A DNA stretch of 64,000 nt from Nonomuraea rubra (GTDB lineage: Bacteria > Actinomycetota > Actinomycetes > Streptosporangiales > Streptosporangiaceae). The DNA is taken from positions 4,819,001 through 4,883,000 of the forward strand of contig NZ_JACHMI010000001.1 in assembly GCF_014207985.1 (NCBI RefSeq), in the 5' to 3' direction. Shown here one piece after another: positions 1-8,301 of this stretch; positions within the stretch are counted from its first letter, which is position 1, and each line of letters opens with the position of its first letter. The notes beneath the pieces were generated by a model. That model made no database searches and was not told the origin of the DNA. It saw nothing but the letters and a program-made list of their open reading frames with translations. A program made the position numbers and the translations under genes.

Positions 1-1
1 G

Positions 2-1144
2 CCGGAATTCGCGCTGAACGTGCCGGGCGCGGCGGACAAGATCCTCGTCCGGCACCTGATCTCCCACACCAACGGCATCGACGCGGACCTGTACTTCCCC
101 GACGCCAAGGGCCGCGACGCGCTCAAGACGTACGTCGCCGGCCTGGCGAGCGGGTGCGGCACCCTGTTCGAGCCCGGCGAGCAGCTCAGCTACTCCAACG
201 GCGGCATGATCGTTGCCGGCCGCCTGCTGGAGGTGGTGACCGGCCTGCCCTTCTCCGAGCTGCTCGCCCGCGACATCTACACCCCCGTCGGCATGAAGGA
301 CTCCAGCACCTCGGCCGAGCAGGCCATCCTGCGCAGCACGGCGATCGGCCACTTCCCGGACCCGGAGACCATGGAGGCCAGGCCCACCGGCATGTTCACG
401 CTGCCCGACACGTGGGGCCCGGCCGGCGGCACGCCGATCGGCACCGTCGCCGACCTGCTCGCGTTCGGGCGTACCCATCTCGCGGGCGGCGTGTCCCCCT
501 CCGGCACGCGCGTCCTGTCGGCCGGGTCGGCCGCGCTGATGCAGCAGGTCTCGTACGACCTGCGCTCGCCGAACACCCCGCCGATGGGCCTGGGCTGGGT
601 GCGGTACCCGTTCGGCGACACGACCGTCCTGGCCATGTCCGGCGCGTCGCCCGGCGGGGTGTCGATCCTGTGCGTCATCCCCGAGCACGACCTGGTCCTC
701 GCCTGCTTCGGCAACACCCCCGGGGCGATCCTGCTGCAGGACCAGCTGCTCCAGTGGCTGCTCAGCGAGCACCTCGGCGTCCCGATCCCCACGCTGATCA
801 CGGAGACGGAGCAGGACGTCGACCTCGCCCCGTACGCGGGCACCTACCGCTCCGGCCAGCTCCGCATCGACGTCAGCGTCGTGGACGGCCAGCTGGAGGA
901 GCGGGCCGCGTACGAGCCGGCGGACGCCTCGCAGGAGCGGATCTTCACGGAGTTCGCCGGCGGCACGACCGCCGCCCCGCCGCAGCGCTACGTGCCGATC
1001 CGGCCCGGCCTGTTCGCGCCCGCCGGGTACCCGCTGGAGGCGTTCGACGGATACCTGCGCCTGCTGCTCGTCTCCTACCACGACGTGCGCGACGGCCAGG
1101 CGCGCTTCCGCAACGGCGGCGGCCGCATGACCCGGCGGGCCTGA
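2..1144 (+). CDS. Serine hydrolase, beta-lactamase/PBP4* family (5' truncated by window edge)
   Basis: Reading is open from the first bases, so the true start and the N-terminal SxxK serine lie outside the window. The visible part has the family's RHLISHTNG segment near its beginning and a YSN triad (second catalytic motif) about 64 residues in. It ends with a domain starting DLAPYAGTYRSG, the usual C-terminal lipocalin-like tail of these esterase/peptidase-like proteins. Where family members normally show an HxG-type third motif before the PGG turn, this protein reads SGASPGG, so the third motif is degenerate. The family includes D-aminopeptidases, esterases and penicillin-binding-like proteins, and the substrate cannot be told from sequence. 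A MerR regulator follows 40 bases downstream on the same strand. A second member of the family lies at 1951-3375. Confidence 0.85.
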   Translation, partial: PEFALNVPGAADKILVRHLISHTNGIDADLYFPDAKGRDALKTYVAGLASGCGTLFEPGEQLSYSNGGMIVAGRLLEVVTGLPFSELLARDIYTPVGMKDSSTSAEQAILRSTAIGHFPDPETMEARPTGMFTLPDTWGPAGGTPIGTVADLLAFGRTHLAGGVSPSGTRVLSAGSAALMQQVSYDLRSPNTPPMGLGWVRYPFGDTTVLAMSGASPGGVSILCVIPEHDLVLACFGNTPGAILLQDQLLQWLLSEHLGVPIPTLITETEQDVDLAPYAGTYRSGQLRIDVSVVDGQLEERAAYEPADASQERIFTEFAGGTTAAPPQRYVPIRPGLFAPAGYPLEAFDGYLRLLLVSYHDVRDGQARFRNGGGRMTRRA

Positions 1145-1184
1145 TGCGGCGGGGCTGACCCGTTCGAGTGGGAGGATGTCCGGC

Positions 1185-1904
1185 ATGTTCACGATTGGCC
1201 GGCTCGCGGACTACGCCGGGGTGACCACCAAGGCCATCCGCCACTACCACGAGCGCGGGCTGCTCGCCGAGCCCGGCCGCGACTCCTCCGGTTACCGGCG
1301 CTACACCGCCCAGCACGCGATCGACCTGGTCAAGATCAGGACCCTGGCCCACGCGGGCGTGCCCCTGACCCGCATCAAGGACCTGCTCGACGCCGACCCG
1401 GACACGCTCACGGCGGCCATCGCCGAGATCGACCACGACCTCGAGGACCGCATCGCGCGGCTGCGGCGAACCCGCGAGCAACTCGCCGAGCTGCGCGGCG
1501 GCGACCGGCTCTTCGTCTCCCCCGAAGTGGCCGACTTCCTCGACGACCTGCGCCGGCTCGGCGTGAGCGAACGTCAGCGGAACCTGGAACGCGACGGCTG
1601 GATCCTGATGCAGACCGCCTCACCCCAGGACGCCTCCGTGTGGATCGCCGAGAAGCGCGAGCTGCTGAACGACCCCGAGTTCCGCGCGCTCTACCTCGAC
1701 CACGACGCCGCCTACGACTGGCCGCCGGACGACCCTCGCCTCCCGGCCCTCGCGGACCGCACCCGGAGCTGGTACGTCCGGCACGAGAGCCGCTCCGAGA
1801 CCCGGCCCGTCAGCAACGAGGCCGTCGCCAGGCTGGCCGAGCAGTCCCAGCCCGGCGCCTCCTCCCCGGCCTGGGACCGCCTGGCCCGGCTCATGGCAGG
1901 CTAG
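1185..1904 (+). CDS. MerR family transcriptional regulator
   Basis: A 239-residue protein with an N-terminal winged helix typical of MerR: FTIGRLADYAGVTTKAIRHY, then a GYRRY wing by about residue 45, then a charged coiled coil at about 75-115 (the dimerisation helix). The C-terminal 120 residues are an effector domain with no metal-binding cysteines, so it is more likely a small-molecule or stress regulator than a metal sensor. An ATG at 1176 is in frame, but the GGAGG at 1171-1175 would directly abut it. That GGAGG sits 9 bases before the ATG at 1185, which is therefore chosen. It may control the serine hydrolase just upstream or the convergent one downstream; no operator was identified. Confidence 0.85.
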   Translation: MFTIGRLADYAGVTTKAIRHYHERGLLAEPGRDSSGYRRYTAQHAIDLVKIRTLAHAGVPLTRIKDLLDADPDTLTAAIAEIDHDLEDRIARLRRTREQLAELRGGDRLFVSPEVADFLDDLRRLGVSERQRNLERDGWILMQTASPQDASVWIAEKRELLNDPEFRALYLDHDAAYDWPPDDPRLPALADRTRSWYVRHESRSETRPVSNEAVARLAEQSQPGASSPAWDRLARLMAG

Positions 1905-1917
1905 CCAGGGCCAGGCT

Positions 1918-1932
1918 CGCCTCCGGCAGGCG
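1918..1932. terminator. Short hairpin between convergent genes
   Basis: CGCCT and AGGCG flank CCGGC, a perfect five-base-pair stem with a five-base loop in the 46-base gap between the convergent MerR and serine hydrolase genes. There is no T-tract, as is common in actinomycetes. The stem is short enough to arise by chance at this GC content. Confidence 0.3.
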
Positions 1933-1950
1933 CCCCCAGCGTCGGCCCGG

Positions 1951-3375
1951 CTACGCCACGTCGGGCCGGGTCATCAGTGGCGACCGCAGGTGCAACGCCA
2001 GGCTGGGCCCGGTCAGCGGCACGGTGTGCCAGGTCGCCACCGCCGTACCGGCGCCGGCGTCGACCACCAGCCGGACCCGGTGCGGGGTGGTGATGACGTA
2101 CAGGTCGGCGACGAACGTGTCGCCCTGCCAGGCGCCGGTCGCGACGACGGGGCGGCCGAGCGGTGCGCTCTCCCGCCATTCGCCATGACCGGCCTCGATG
2201 TCGAGCGACGGCCCCAGCTGCAGGAGCCACCCACCGTCCACGGGATCGACGATCACCGTGGTTCCGCCGGGCAGCGGCGAGCCCTCGGCGGAGACGTCCA
2301 GCCTGGCCTTGACGGAACGCTCCGGCGCGGCAGAACCCGGCACCGGCGCGAGCGACAGCCCGCGCAGCCGCTCGGCGAGCAGTTCGTCGTCCCGGGGGCT
2401 CGCCACGTCGTCCAGGCCGGGGAGCAGGCAGTCCCACAACGCGCCGAGCCAGGACTGCTCCATGGCGCCCGTCGCCGCGACCACGAGGTCGTGCGAAGGC
2501 ACGACCACGCAGGTCTGGCCGAAGGCGCCATGACCGTGGTACCCGTGACGCGACCTCCAGAACTGGTAACCGTAACCGCAGAGGAAGTCGGCGTCCGCCG
2601 ACCCGTCCTCGAGCTGCAGGGTTTCGATGTGCCGGCTGGTCGCCAGCTCCACCCAGGAGCGCGGGACGAGCTGCCGCTCGCCCCAGCGGCCGCCGCGCAG
2701 CAGCAGCTCGCCGAAGGCGGCGACGGCCTCGGTCGTGAGGTGCAGCCCGTGGAATCCGAACGCGGCGCCGCTCGCCACCCGGTCCCATTCGGCGTGATCG
2801 ATGCCCATCGGCAGGAACAGGCGGTCGTCGAGCAGTTCCGGCAGGCCGCGGCCGGTGACCCGTTCCACCATCCGGGCCAGGACGAACGTGGTCGCGTTGT
2901 CGTAGGCGTGCCGGGTCCCCTCGGCCTCGGGGAACGGTACGCGCAGGAAACCTTTCACCAGGTCGCCCGGCTCCAGCCGCCAGGCCTCGGCGAGGCTGTC
3001 GTCGCGGTGCCCGGCCGTCATGGACAGCAGGTGGTGAACGGTGAGGCGGCGCCCCTGCTCCGGGACGCCGGCCGGGACGTGATCGGGCAGCACGTCCACC
3101 ACCCGATCGTCCAGCGACAGCAGCCCGTCGGCGATCGCGAGCCCTACGGCGATCGAGGTGAACGACTTGGTCAGCGAGTACAGCAGGTGCGGGCGCCCGG
3201 CCGAGTACGGCGCCCACCAGCCTTCGGCGACGACGTGACCACGGTGTACGACCATGAGGGAGTGACACTCGACGGACTCCGCTTCGAGCCGGTCCAGCAG
3301 CGCGGAGATGGCGCGGGACGACATCCCCGAGGCGGCCGGTGTCGACCGCGGCAGTAAGGCGCCCTGAGAAGACAT
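1951..3375 (-). CDS. Serine hydrolase, beta-lactamase family (class C-like)
   Basis: A 474-residue protein with all three active-site motifs of class C-type serine hydrolases: SLTK (67-70, nucleophile Ser67 and Lys70), YDN (158-160) and HGHGAFG (280-286). About 130 residues after the catalytic domain form a separate C-terminal beta-rich region. No signal peptide or lipobox is visible, so it is probably cytoplasmic, such as an esterase or D-amino-acid peptidase. It converges on the MerR gene. The ATG at 3375 is preceded by AGGGTG at a workable distance. It is not closely similar to the truncated paralogue at the left edge. Confidence 0.85.
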   Translation of the reverse strand: MSSQGALLPRSTPAASGMSSRAISALLDRLEAESVECHSLMVVHRGHVVAEGWWAPYSAGRPHLLYSLTKSFTSIAVGLAIADGLLSLDDRVVDVLPDHVPAGVPEQGRRLTVHHLLSMTAGHRDDSLAEAWRLEPGDLVKGFLRVPFPEAEGTRHAYDNATTFVLARMVERVTGRGLPELLDDRLFLPMGIDHAEWDRVASGAAFGFHGLHLTTEAVAAFGELLLRGGRWGERQLVPRSWVELATSRHIETLQLEDGSADADFLCGYGYQFWRSRHGYHGHGAFGQTCVVVPSHDLVVAATGAMEQSWLGALWDCLLPGLDDVASPRDDELLAERLRGLSLAPVPGSAAPERSVKARLDVSAEGSPLPGGTTVIVDPVDGGWLLQLGPSLDIEAGHGEWRESAPLGRPVVATGAWQGDTFVADLYVITTPHRVRLVVDAGAGTAVATWHTVPLTGPSLALHLRSPLMTRPDVA

Positions 3376-3407
3376 CCAGGCACCCTAACAAGGCCGCCCC
3401 GGGAAGG

Positions 3408-4365
3408 TCATCCGGGTTTTCCCGCCCGGCCGACGCGGCCAGGCCGGGCCCGCCGGTCGCCCGTCAGCAGGCTGAACGCGGAGACCCCGTCCCCAGCAGC
3501 ACCATGACCACGGGGACCACCAGCGCGGACCGGTAGGCGTCCAGCACCGCCCCCGGCGAGCCGTCGCCGCCCGCCACGGCGAACCCGTACACCGCGGTGA
3601 CCGCGGAGATCCCGACCGCCGAGCCGAACTGAGTGAACGTGTACAGCAGGCCGCCGGCCAGGCCCTGCTCCTCCTCGGCCACGCTGTTGGTGGCCGCGAT
3701 GGTGAGCGGGCCGTAGGCCAGGGCGAAGGCGGTACCCGAGATGATCAGCGTCGGGAACATCGCCGCGTACGGCCAGTCCATCCCGACCGGCAGGAACAGC
3801 GCGTAGGCCACGACCGCCAGCAGGAAGCCGCCGAAGATCACCCGGGCGTGGCCGTACCGGTTCACCAGCCGGGGCGTGAGGACGGGGGCCAGCACGGCGT
3901 CGCAGCCCATGGCGATCAGGGCGATCGCGGTCTGCAGCGAGGACCAGCCGCGCAGCTCCTGGAGGTACAGCGTGACGATGAACTGGAAGCCGAAGAACGC
4001 GCCCAGGAAGAGCATCGCGCCGACGTGGGCCCGGACCATCGCGGACTCGCGGAAGATCCCCAGCCGGACGAGCGGCGTCCTCGCGCGCCGTTCGATCACG
4101 ATGAAGACGGCCACCAGCGCCAGCCCGGCGGCGAGCGCGCCGAGGGTCGGCCCGAGATCGTCGCCGCCGTGTTCGAGCCGGACGATGCCGTAGGCGAGCA
4201 GCAGCATCGCGGCGGCGGCGCTGCCCGCGCCGGCCAGGTCGTAGCCGCCCTGCGCCGAGGCAGGCCGGGCCTCGGCGGGCACCAGCCTGAGCGCCGCGAG
4301 GAGGATGGCGCCGGCCACGAACACGGGGGCGAAGAACACCCAGCGCCAGCTTCCCCCGACGAGCT
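3408..4365 (-). pseudogene. MFS (DHA2-type) drug exporter remnant, N-terminus deleted
   Basis: Translation from about 4363 begins LVGGSWRWVFF, the conserved stretch of 14-TM DHA2 exporters found about 150-200 residues into an intact protein, so the whole N-terminal half is missing. Several membrane segments follow (for example around FIVTLYLQELRGWSSLQTA). Near the 3' end the frame ends early at 3464. Removing one G from the GGGG run (3485-3488 on the plus strand) restores a plausible last helix and tail ending at 3408. Upstream of 4363 the sequence becomes the GH127 remnant on the other strand. Two lesions, a lost 5' end and a probable frameshift, make this a pseudogene. Confidence 0.75.
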
Positions 4366-4860
4366 GGGCTGCGTCGCGGTGCGCCGGGTCTGGCGGGACG
4401 GCGAGGGATCGAGCTGACGCTGCCGATGCGGCTGCGTACGGTCCCGCGCGACCGCGGCGCCGTCGGCTTCCGCCTGGGCCCCCTGGTCATGGTGCACGGC
4501 ATCGGCGAGATCTGGCGTACCGTCCCCGGCCACCGCGGCCCCGCCGAATGGGAGATCAACCCGCGGACCATGTGGAACTGCGGCGTGCTGCTCGCCGACC
4601 GGCAGTCCTGGCGGATCGAGCGCCGCCCGGTCTCCGAGGTGCCCTTCACCGCGGACGCCGCCCCCGTCGTGATCCACGCGGCGGGCGCCATCCTGCGCGA
4701 GTGGAAGCTCGTGGACGGCTCCGCGGACGTGCCCCCGTCCGGCCCCGCCCCGACCGGCCAGCCGGTGCTGCCGATGCGGCTGGTCCCGTACGGCTCCGCC
4801 CGCCTGCGGGTGGCCGAGCTGCCGGTGATCGCCGTGGCGGAGGACTCGGCCGGCTGGTAA
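4366..4860 (+). pseudogene. GH127-like (DUF1680) glycosidase C-terminal fragment
   Basis: The segment MRLRTVPRDRGAVGFRLGPL to the stop resembles the C-terminal beta domain of GH127/DUF1680 beta-L-arabinofuranosidase-type proteins. These typically read LTLPM, then a 'RGPLV' strand, then a W-E-(I/V)-P-x-T-x-W-N segment, here WEINPRTMWN. Just upstream VRRVWRDGEG lies in another frame and joins IELTLPM only if one base is restored near 4410, so there is a frameshift as well. The catalytic barrel is absent. The fragment starts where the opposite-strand MFS remnant stops, pointing to a deletion that removed the 5' ends of a divergent pair. Confidence 0.6.
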
Positions 4861-4867
4861 GGGGCTC

Positions 4868-4920
4868 ACCAGGCGCGTATACGGGACGTGTTCCGGCGTT
4901 ATACCGGCGCTCGCTACGTT
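4868..4920 (+). promoter_or_regulatory. Putative SARP operator and promoter of the thiopeptide operon
   Basis: Three heptamers lie at exactly 11-bp pitch: GTATACG (4877-4883), GTGTTCC (4888-4894) and TTATACC (4899-4905). They are followed by 9 bases and a -10-like TACGTT (4915-4920), 56 bases before the first biosynthetic start. The same layout recurs at 20412-20462, next to the SARP gene. The shared parts are an ACCAGGCG box upstream, a T-R-TTCC core and an identical CCGGCGC-N2-GC-N-ACG block. Direct heptamers at 11-bp spacing ending about 8-9 bp before the -10 are the known arrangement of SARP (BTAD) binding sites. Assignment to the SARP at 17125-20268 is inference. Confidence 0.65.
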
Positions 4921-4976
4921 CCCCGATCATCCAGGCCACGGTGGCAGGGACGGATCAGGGAGCGGGTGGTGCGCGA

Positions 4977-5858
4977 GTGACCGGCACGCGGCCGTGGATC
5001 AGCGTCCACGTCTTCTACGACGGCGACCTCGATCTCGTCATCACGGACCTGCTGGCCACGGTGCAGGACCGGCTCGACGCCGCCGCCGCCGGTGCGGGCC
5101 TGTTCTTCCTGCGGTACTGGGAAGGCGGCCCGCACCTGCGGATCCGTGCCCTGCCCGCCCCGGGGCGCGCGGACGACGTACGGCGGATCCTGTCCGTCGC
5201 CACCGGGGACTTCCTGTGCCGCCTCCCCGCGCCCACCCGGGCAACGCAGGCGGACTACGACCGGTACGCGCCCGCGATGGCGGCGCTGGAGGAGCTGCCG
5301 TCGTACGAACGCGATCTCCGGCCCAACAACTCCTTCGCGTTCATCCCGTACCGGCCGGAGACCGGCACGTACGGGACGGGCGCCTCCCTGCACGCCACCG
5401 AGGACCACTTCGTCCGCTGCAGCGGAGCGGTACGGCGGCTACTGGCGACGCAGCCCTCCCGCGACCGGCGCACCACGGCCGCGTTCGCCACGCTCGCCCT
5501 GAACCGGTGGATCGCCACCGGCCGGCCGGAGCCGGGAACGCCGTCGTGGCCGCCCGGCGGAGAGGCCGAGGCCCGGTACGAACGCCGCCGGAGCACCCTG
5601 CTCGCCATCGCGGAACGGACGCGCGCGCTGGCCGAGAACCCGCCGGAGGAGCCGTCCGGCTTCGCCGGCGCCCTCGCGGCCTCCGCCACCACCCTGGCCG
5701 GCCGGATCGGGGAGCCCGGCGCCGTGCGGGACGTCCTCGGCAGGTGCGCCCACCTGACCTGCAACCGCCTCGGCGTGAGCCTGACCGAGGAATCCTGGCT
5801 TCGAGACCTGGCCGACCGGACCTTCGCCGAGCTCGCCAGGGACGAGGCGGCCGCATGA
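4977..5858 (+). CDS. Thiopeptide-type bacteriocin biosynthesis protein (SpaB_C; probable TbtC-like elimination enzyme)
   Basis: A 293-residue protein opening WISVHVFYDGDLDLVI and continuing FFLRYWEGGPHLRIR, the signature of the SpaB_C / 'thiopeptide-type bacteriocin biosynthesis' family. In thiopeptide clusters two stand-alone copies occur. The shorter (about 300 residues, TbtC-like) eliminates glutamate from glutamylated Ser/Thr to give dehydroamino acids. The longer (about 350, TbtD-like) forms the pyridine. Size suggests this is the elimination enzyme, working with the glutamylating LanB at 14397-17168. The GTG at 4977 is chosen because the family homology starts there; an in-frame GTG at 4941 is possible. 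It is the first gene of the operon and overlaps the next by ATGA. Which of the two paralogues does which step is inferred from length only. Confidence 0.85.
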   Translation: MTGTRPWISVHVFYDGDLDLVITDLLATVQDRLDAAAAGAGLFFLRYWEGGPHLRIRALPAPGRADDVRRILSVATGDFLCRLPAPTRATQADYDRYAPAMAALEELPSYERDLRPNNSFAFIPYRPETGTYGTGASLHATEDHFVRCSGAVRRLLATQPSRDRRTTAAFATLALNRWIATGRPEPGTPSWPPGGEAEARYERRRSTLLAIAERTRALAENPPEEPSGFAGALAASATTLAGRIGEPGAVRDVLGRCAHLTCNRLGVSLTEESWLRDLADRTFAELARDEAAA

Positions 5859-6949
5859 CCACGGCCGGCTGGCACAGCGTGCACATCCACCACTACGGCG
5901 ACGCGACCGACCGCCTGCTGATGGAGGCCGTCCGCCCGCTCATGACCGAGCTGGCGGCCCGCGGTCACCGCTGCTGGTTCGCTCGGCACTGGCGCCAGGG
6001 CCCGCACGTGCGGCTGCACGTCGAAGCCACCGGCACCGCCTTCAGGACGGACGTGCTCCCGGCGGTCGGGGCGCGGATCGGCCCGTACCTGGCCGGGCTG
6101 CCCGCCACAGCGGCCGACCCGGACGGGGTTCTGCCGCTCCACCGCCGGCTGGCCGAGGCCGAGTCGGAGCCCGGCCCGCTGACTCCCTGGTACGACGACA
6201 ACTCCTGGCACGTGGAGGCGTACGACACCCGGGTGGCGGTCCACGGCACACCCGAGGCCGCCGCGCTGTACGCGGACTTCATGTGCGCCGCGAACGATCA
6301 CGCCTTCGCCGTACTCGGCCGGGCGGTCCAGGGGCAGGGCGTGCTCGCGGCGGTGTTCGACGCCATGGTCGTCGTGGCCGACGAGTTCCACTCGGACGGG
6401 ATCGAGGCGGGCTACCTCAGCTACCGGTCGCACGCCGACGCCTACCTCGCCCGGCACGCCGGCGGCGCCGCGCGGCAGCGCGCGTGGGAGGCGCACTTCC
6501 AGGACAGGGCCGGCGTGCTCGGGGCCCGTCTGGACGCCCTGCTCGACCCCGGCTCGGGGGCCGTGGACGACGCGACCGAGAGCCTGGTCGCCGCCCTGCT
6601 GGCGAGCCGGGCACACGGGCTCGACCTGCGCGGGCGCGGGCTGCTCCCGCTGGGAGAAGGCGCGGACGACCTGGCCCTGGTGCGCGACGCCTACCGGGAC
6701 CTGAGCCCGTTCCACCGGGCCCTGGCCGAGAACGAGCGGTGGCTCGGCGAGGTGCTCCCGTCCACCTGGTTCGCGCTCTTCCGGCTCGTGCTGAACCTGA
6801 TGTACCTGCAGTTCACCCGGCTGGGGCTGACCCCACTCCAGCGTTACTTCCTCTGCTACCTGGTCGCCGCGGCGGTGGAACGGCGTACCGGCAGGCAGGC
6901 CACCGACGTCCTGGGCGACTTCGCCGCGGCGGGCGGAGGTGCCGGGTGA
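5855..6949 (+). CDS. Thiopeptide pyridine synthase-like protein (SpaB_C; probable TbtD-like)
   Basis: A 364-residue second member of the SpaB_C family: HSVHIHHYGDATDRLLMEAV near the start, then CWFARHWRQGPHVRLH, paralogous to the preceding protein. By length and pairing it is the likely pyridine synthase, performing the formal aza-[4+2] cycloaddition between two dehydroalanines, with loss of leader peptide, to close the macrocycle. Its ATG overlaps the stop of the previous gene, and its own stop overlaps the GTG of the dehydrogenase gene, so the three are translationally coupled. Because the precursor core has an unusual Ser spacing, the ring size this enzyme accepts is the key open question of the cluster. 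Confidence 0.85.
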   Translation: MTTAGWHSVHIHHYGDATDRLLMEAVRPLMTELAARGHRCWFARHWRQGPHVRLHVEATGTAFRTDVLPAVGARIGPYLAGLPATAADPDGVLPLHRRLAEAESEPGPLTPWYDDNSWHVEAYDTRVAVHGTPEAAALYADFMCAANDHAFAVLGRAVQGQGVLAAVFDAMVVVADEFHSDGIEAGYLSYRSHADAYLARHAGGAARQRAWEAHFQDRAGVLGARLDALLDPGSGAVDDATESLVAALLASRAHGLDLRGRGLLPLGEGADDLALVRDAYRDLSPFHRALAENERWLGEVLPSTWFALFRLVLNLMYLQFTRLGLTPLQRYFLCYLVAAAVERRTGRQATDVLGDFAAAGGGAG

Positions 6950-8301
6950 CCGCGGGCGAGACCCTGAGGCTCCGCGCGGGGGTCGCGATCGGACGCGAGC
7001 GCAACGGGGTCCACTTGGTGGGTTACCCCGACACGACCCCGATCGACGGTGGTGACCTCGCCGTCGTCCGGGCGCTCGCCGCCGGGGAGCATCGGGCCGA
7101 GGAGTTCCCCGCGCAAGCCCGTGCGCTCCTGTCGCGGCTGCGCCAGGACGGCTGGCTCGCGGTCACCGTCCACGACGGCGGCACGCTCGTCCACACCCTG
7201 GAGCCCCGGCGCCGTCCACCCGCGGACGCGCCCGCGGACGTGCCGCCCACCGCGCGGCTGTCACGTTTCACCACCATCGCGGCGGTGCCCGGCGGCGGGC
7301 TGCGTGCCACGTCACCCCGCGCCTGGGCCTCCATCACGGTCCACGCCCCGGGCGCGCTGGCCGCGCTCGCCGATCCCGGCACCGCCGGGCCGCTCCCGGG
7401 CATCGGCGCACAGGCGGCGACCCTGCTCCGGCGCGACCTGCTCTGGTCCGGTCTCGCCGTGACCGGGGATGAGGACGAGGAGTTCCGCGTCCGGCAGTGG
7501 TCCGCGGTCGACCTGGCGTTCCACTGGAGCAGCCGGGGCATCGACGGCGGGAGCGGGGTGGCCGGCGGGTTCGGCGCCACGTACTGGGGCCGGGAACACG
7601 CGGCCGCGCCGGCTCCCCGGCCACCGGCCGCCGGGCCCGCCACGGATCTGCCGCACCCCGACCGCGAACGGGTCCTGGCCACGGACCCGAGCCTGACCGA
7701 GGTGCTGGAGGCGCGCAGGTCCGTACGCGACCACGACGCGGGCAGGCCGATCACGATCGTGCAACTCGCCGAGTTCCTCCACCGCTGCGCCAGGACCGCC
7801 GACCGCCCCACCCCGTACGGCGACCGGCCGCGCCGCGCCTACCCGGGCGGTGGCGGCGTCCACGAGCTCGAACTGTACGTGGTGGCCCACCAGGTGGCCG
7901 GGCTGGAGCCAGGAACCTACCACTACGACGGGTACGGCCACCGCCTGGAGCTGGTGGGCAGGCAGCCCGGCGCCGAGGCGATCCTGCTGGACGCGGCGCG
8001 GGCGATGTCCGGCGCCGGGGCGCGGCCGCAGGTGCTGGTGCTGGTGACCGCGCGCTTCGAACAGCTCATGTGGGTGTACGAGGGCCTGGCGTACGCGCTG
8101 ATCCTCAAGAACCTCGGTGTCCTGACCCAGACCATGTACCTCGTCGCCACCGCCATGGGGCTCGGCGGCTGCGCCCTGGGGAGCAGCGCGCCCCGCGCCT
8201 TCCAGCGCATCACCGGAGCCGATCCCCTCAGCGAGGACGTGGTCGGGGAGTTCATGCTCGGCACCGTCGCCGCGGAGCACCCGACGGAAGGAGACGCATG
8301 A
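6946..8301 (+). CDS. SagB-type azoline dehydrogenase (TbtE-like)
   Basis: A 451-residue two-part protein. The first 240 or so residues form a peptide-binding N-terminal region starting RLRAGVAIGRERNGVHLVGY. The second part is a nitroreductase-fold FMN domain: EARRSVRDHDAGRPI at about 255, a GGGGVHELELYV stretch, and GLAYALILKNLGVLTQTMYL near the end. Family members oxidise thiazolines and oxazolines to thiazoles and oxazoles with FMN. In this cluster it should aromatise the rings made by the YcaO/E1 pair. The GTG start at 6946 overlaps the previous stop (GTGA). The short stretch before the next gene carries its GGAAGGAG ribosome site. Confidence 0.9.
   Translation: MTAGETLRLRAGVAIGRERNGVHLVGYPDTTPIDGGDLAVVRALAAGEHRAEEFPAQARALLSRLRQDGWLAVTVHDGGTLVHTLEPRRRPPADAPADVPPTARLSRFTTIAAVPGGGLRATSPRAWASITVHAPGALAALADPGTAGPLPGIGAQAATLLRRDLLWSGLAVTGDEDEEFRVRQWSAVDLAFHWSSRGIDGGSGVAGGFGATYWGREHAAAPAPRPPAAGPATDLPHPDRERVLATDPSLTEVLEARRSVRDHDAGRPITIVQLAEFLHRCARTADRPTPYGDRPRRAYPGGGGVHELELYVVAHQVAGLEPGTYHYDGYGHRLELVGRQPGAEAILLDAARAMSGAGARPQVLVLVTARFEQLMWVYEGLAYALILKNLGVLTQTMYLVATAMGLGGCALGSSAPRAFQRITGADPLSEDVVGEFMLGTVAAEHPTEGDA

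Noticed and set aside
154..1158. Long alternative-frame ORFs such as this one
   Set aside because: Arg/Pro/Ala-rich shadow of the serine hydrolase; many similar lines throughout the window were discarded for the same reason.
4305..4976. In-frame upstream extension of the first thiopeptide gene
   Set aside because: The extension is Arg-rich, overlaps the GH127 remnant in another frame, and the SpaB_C homology starts at the GTG at 4977.
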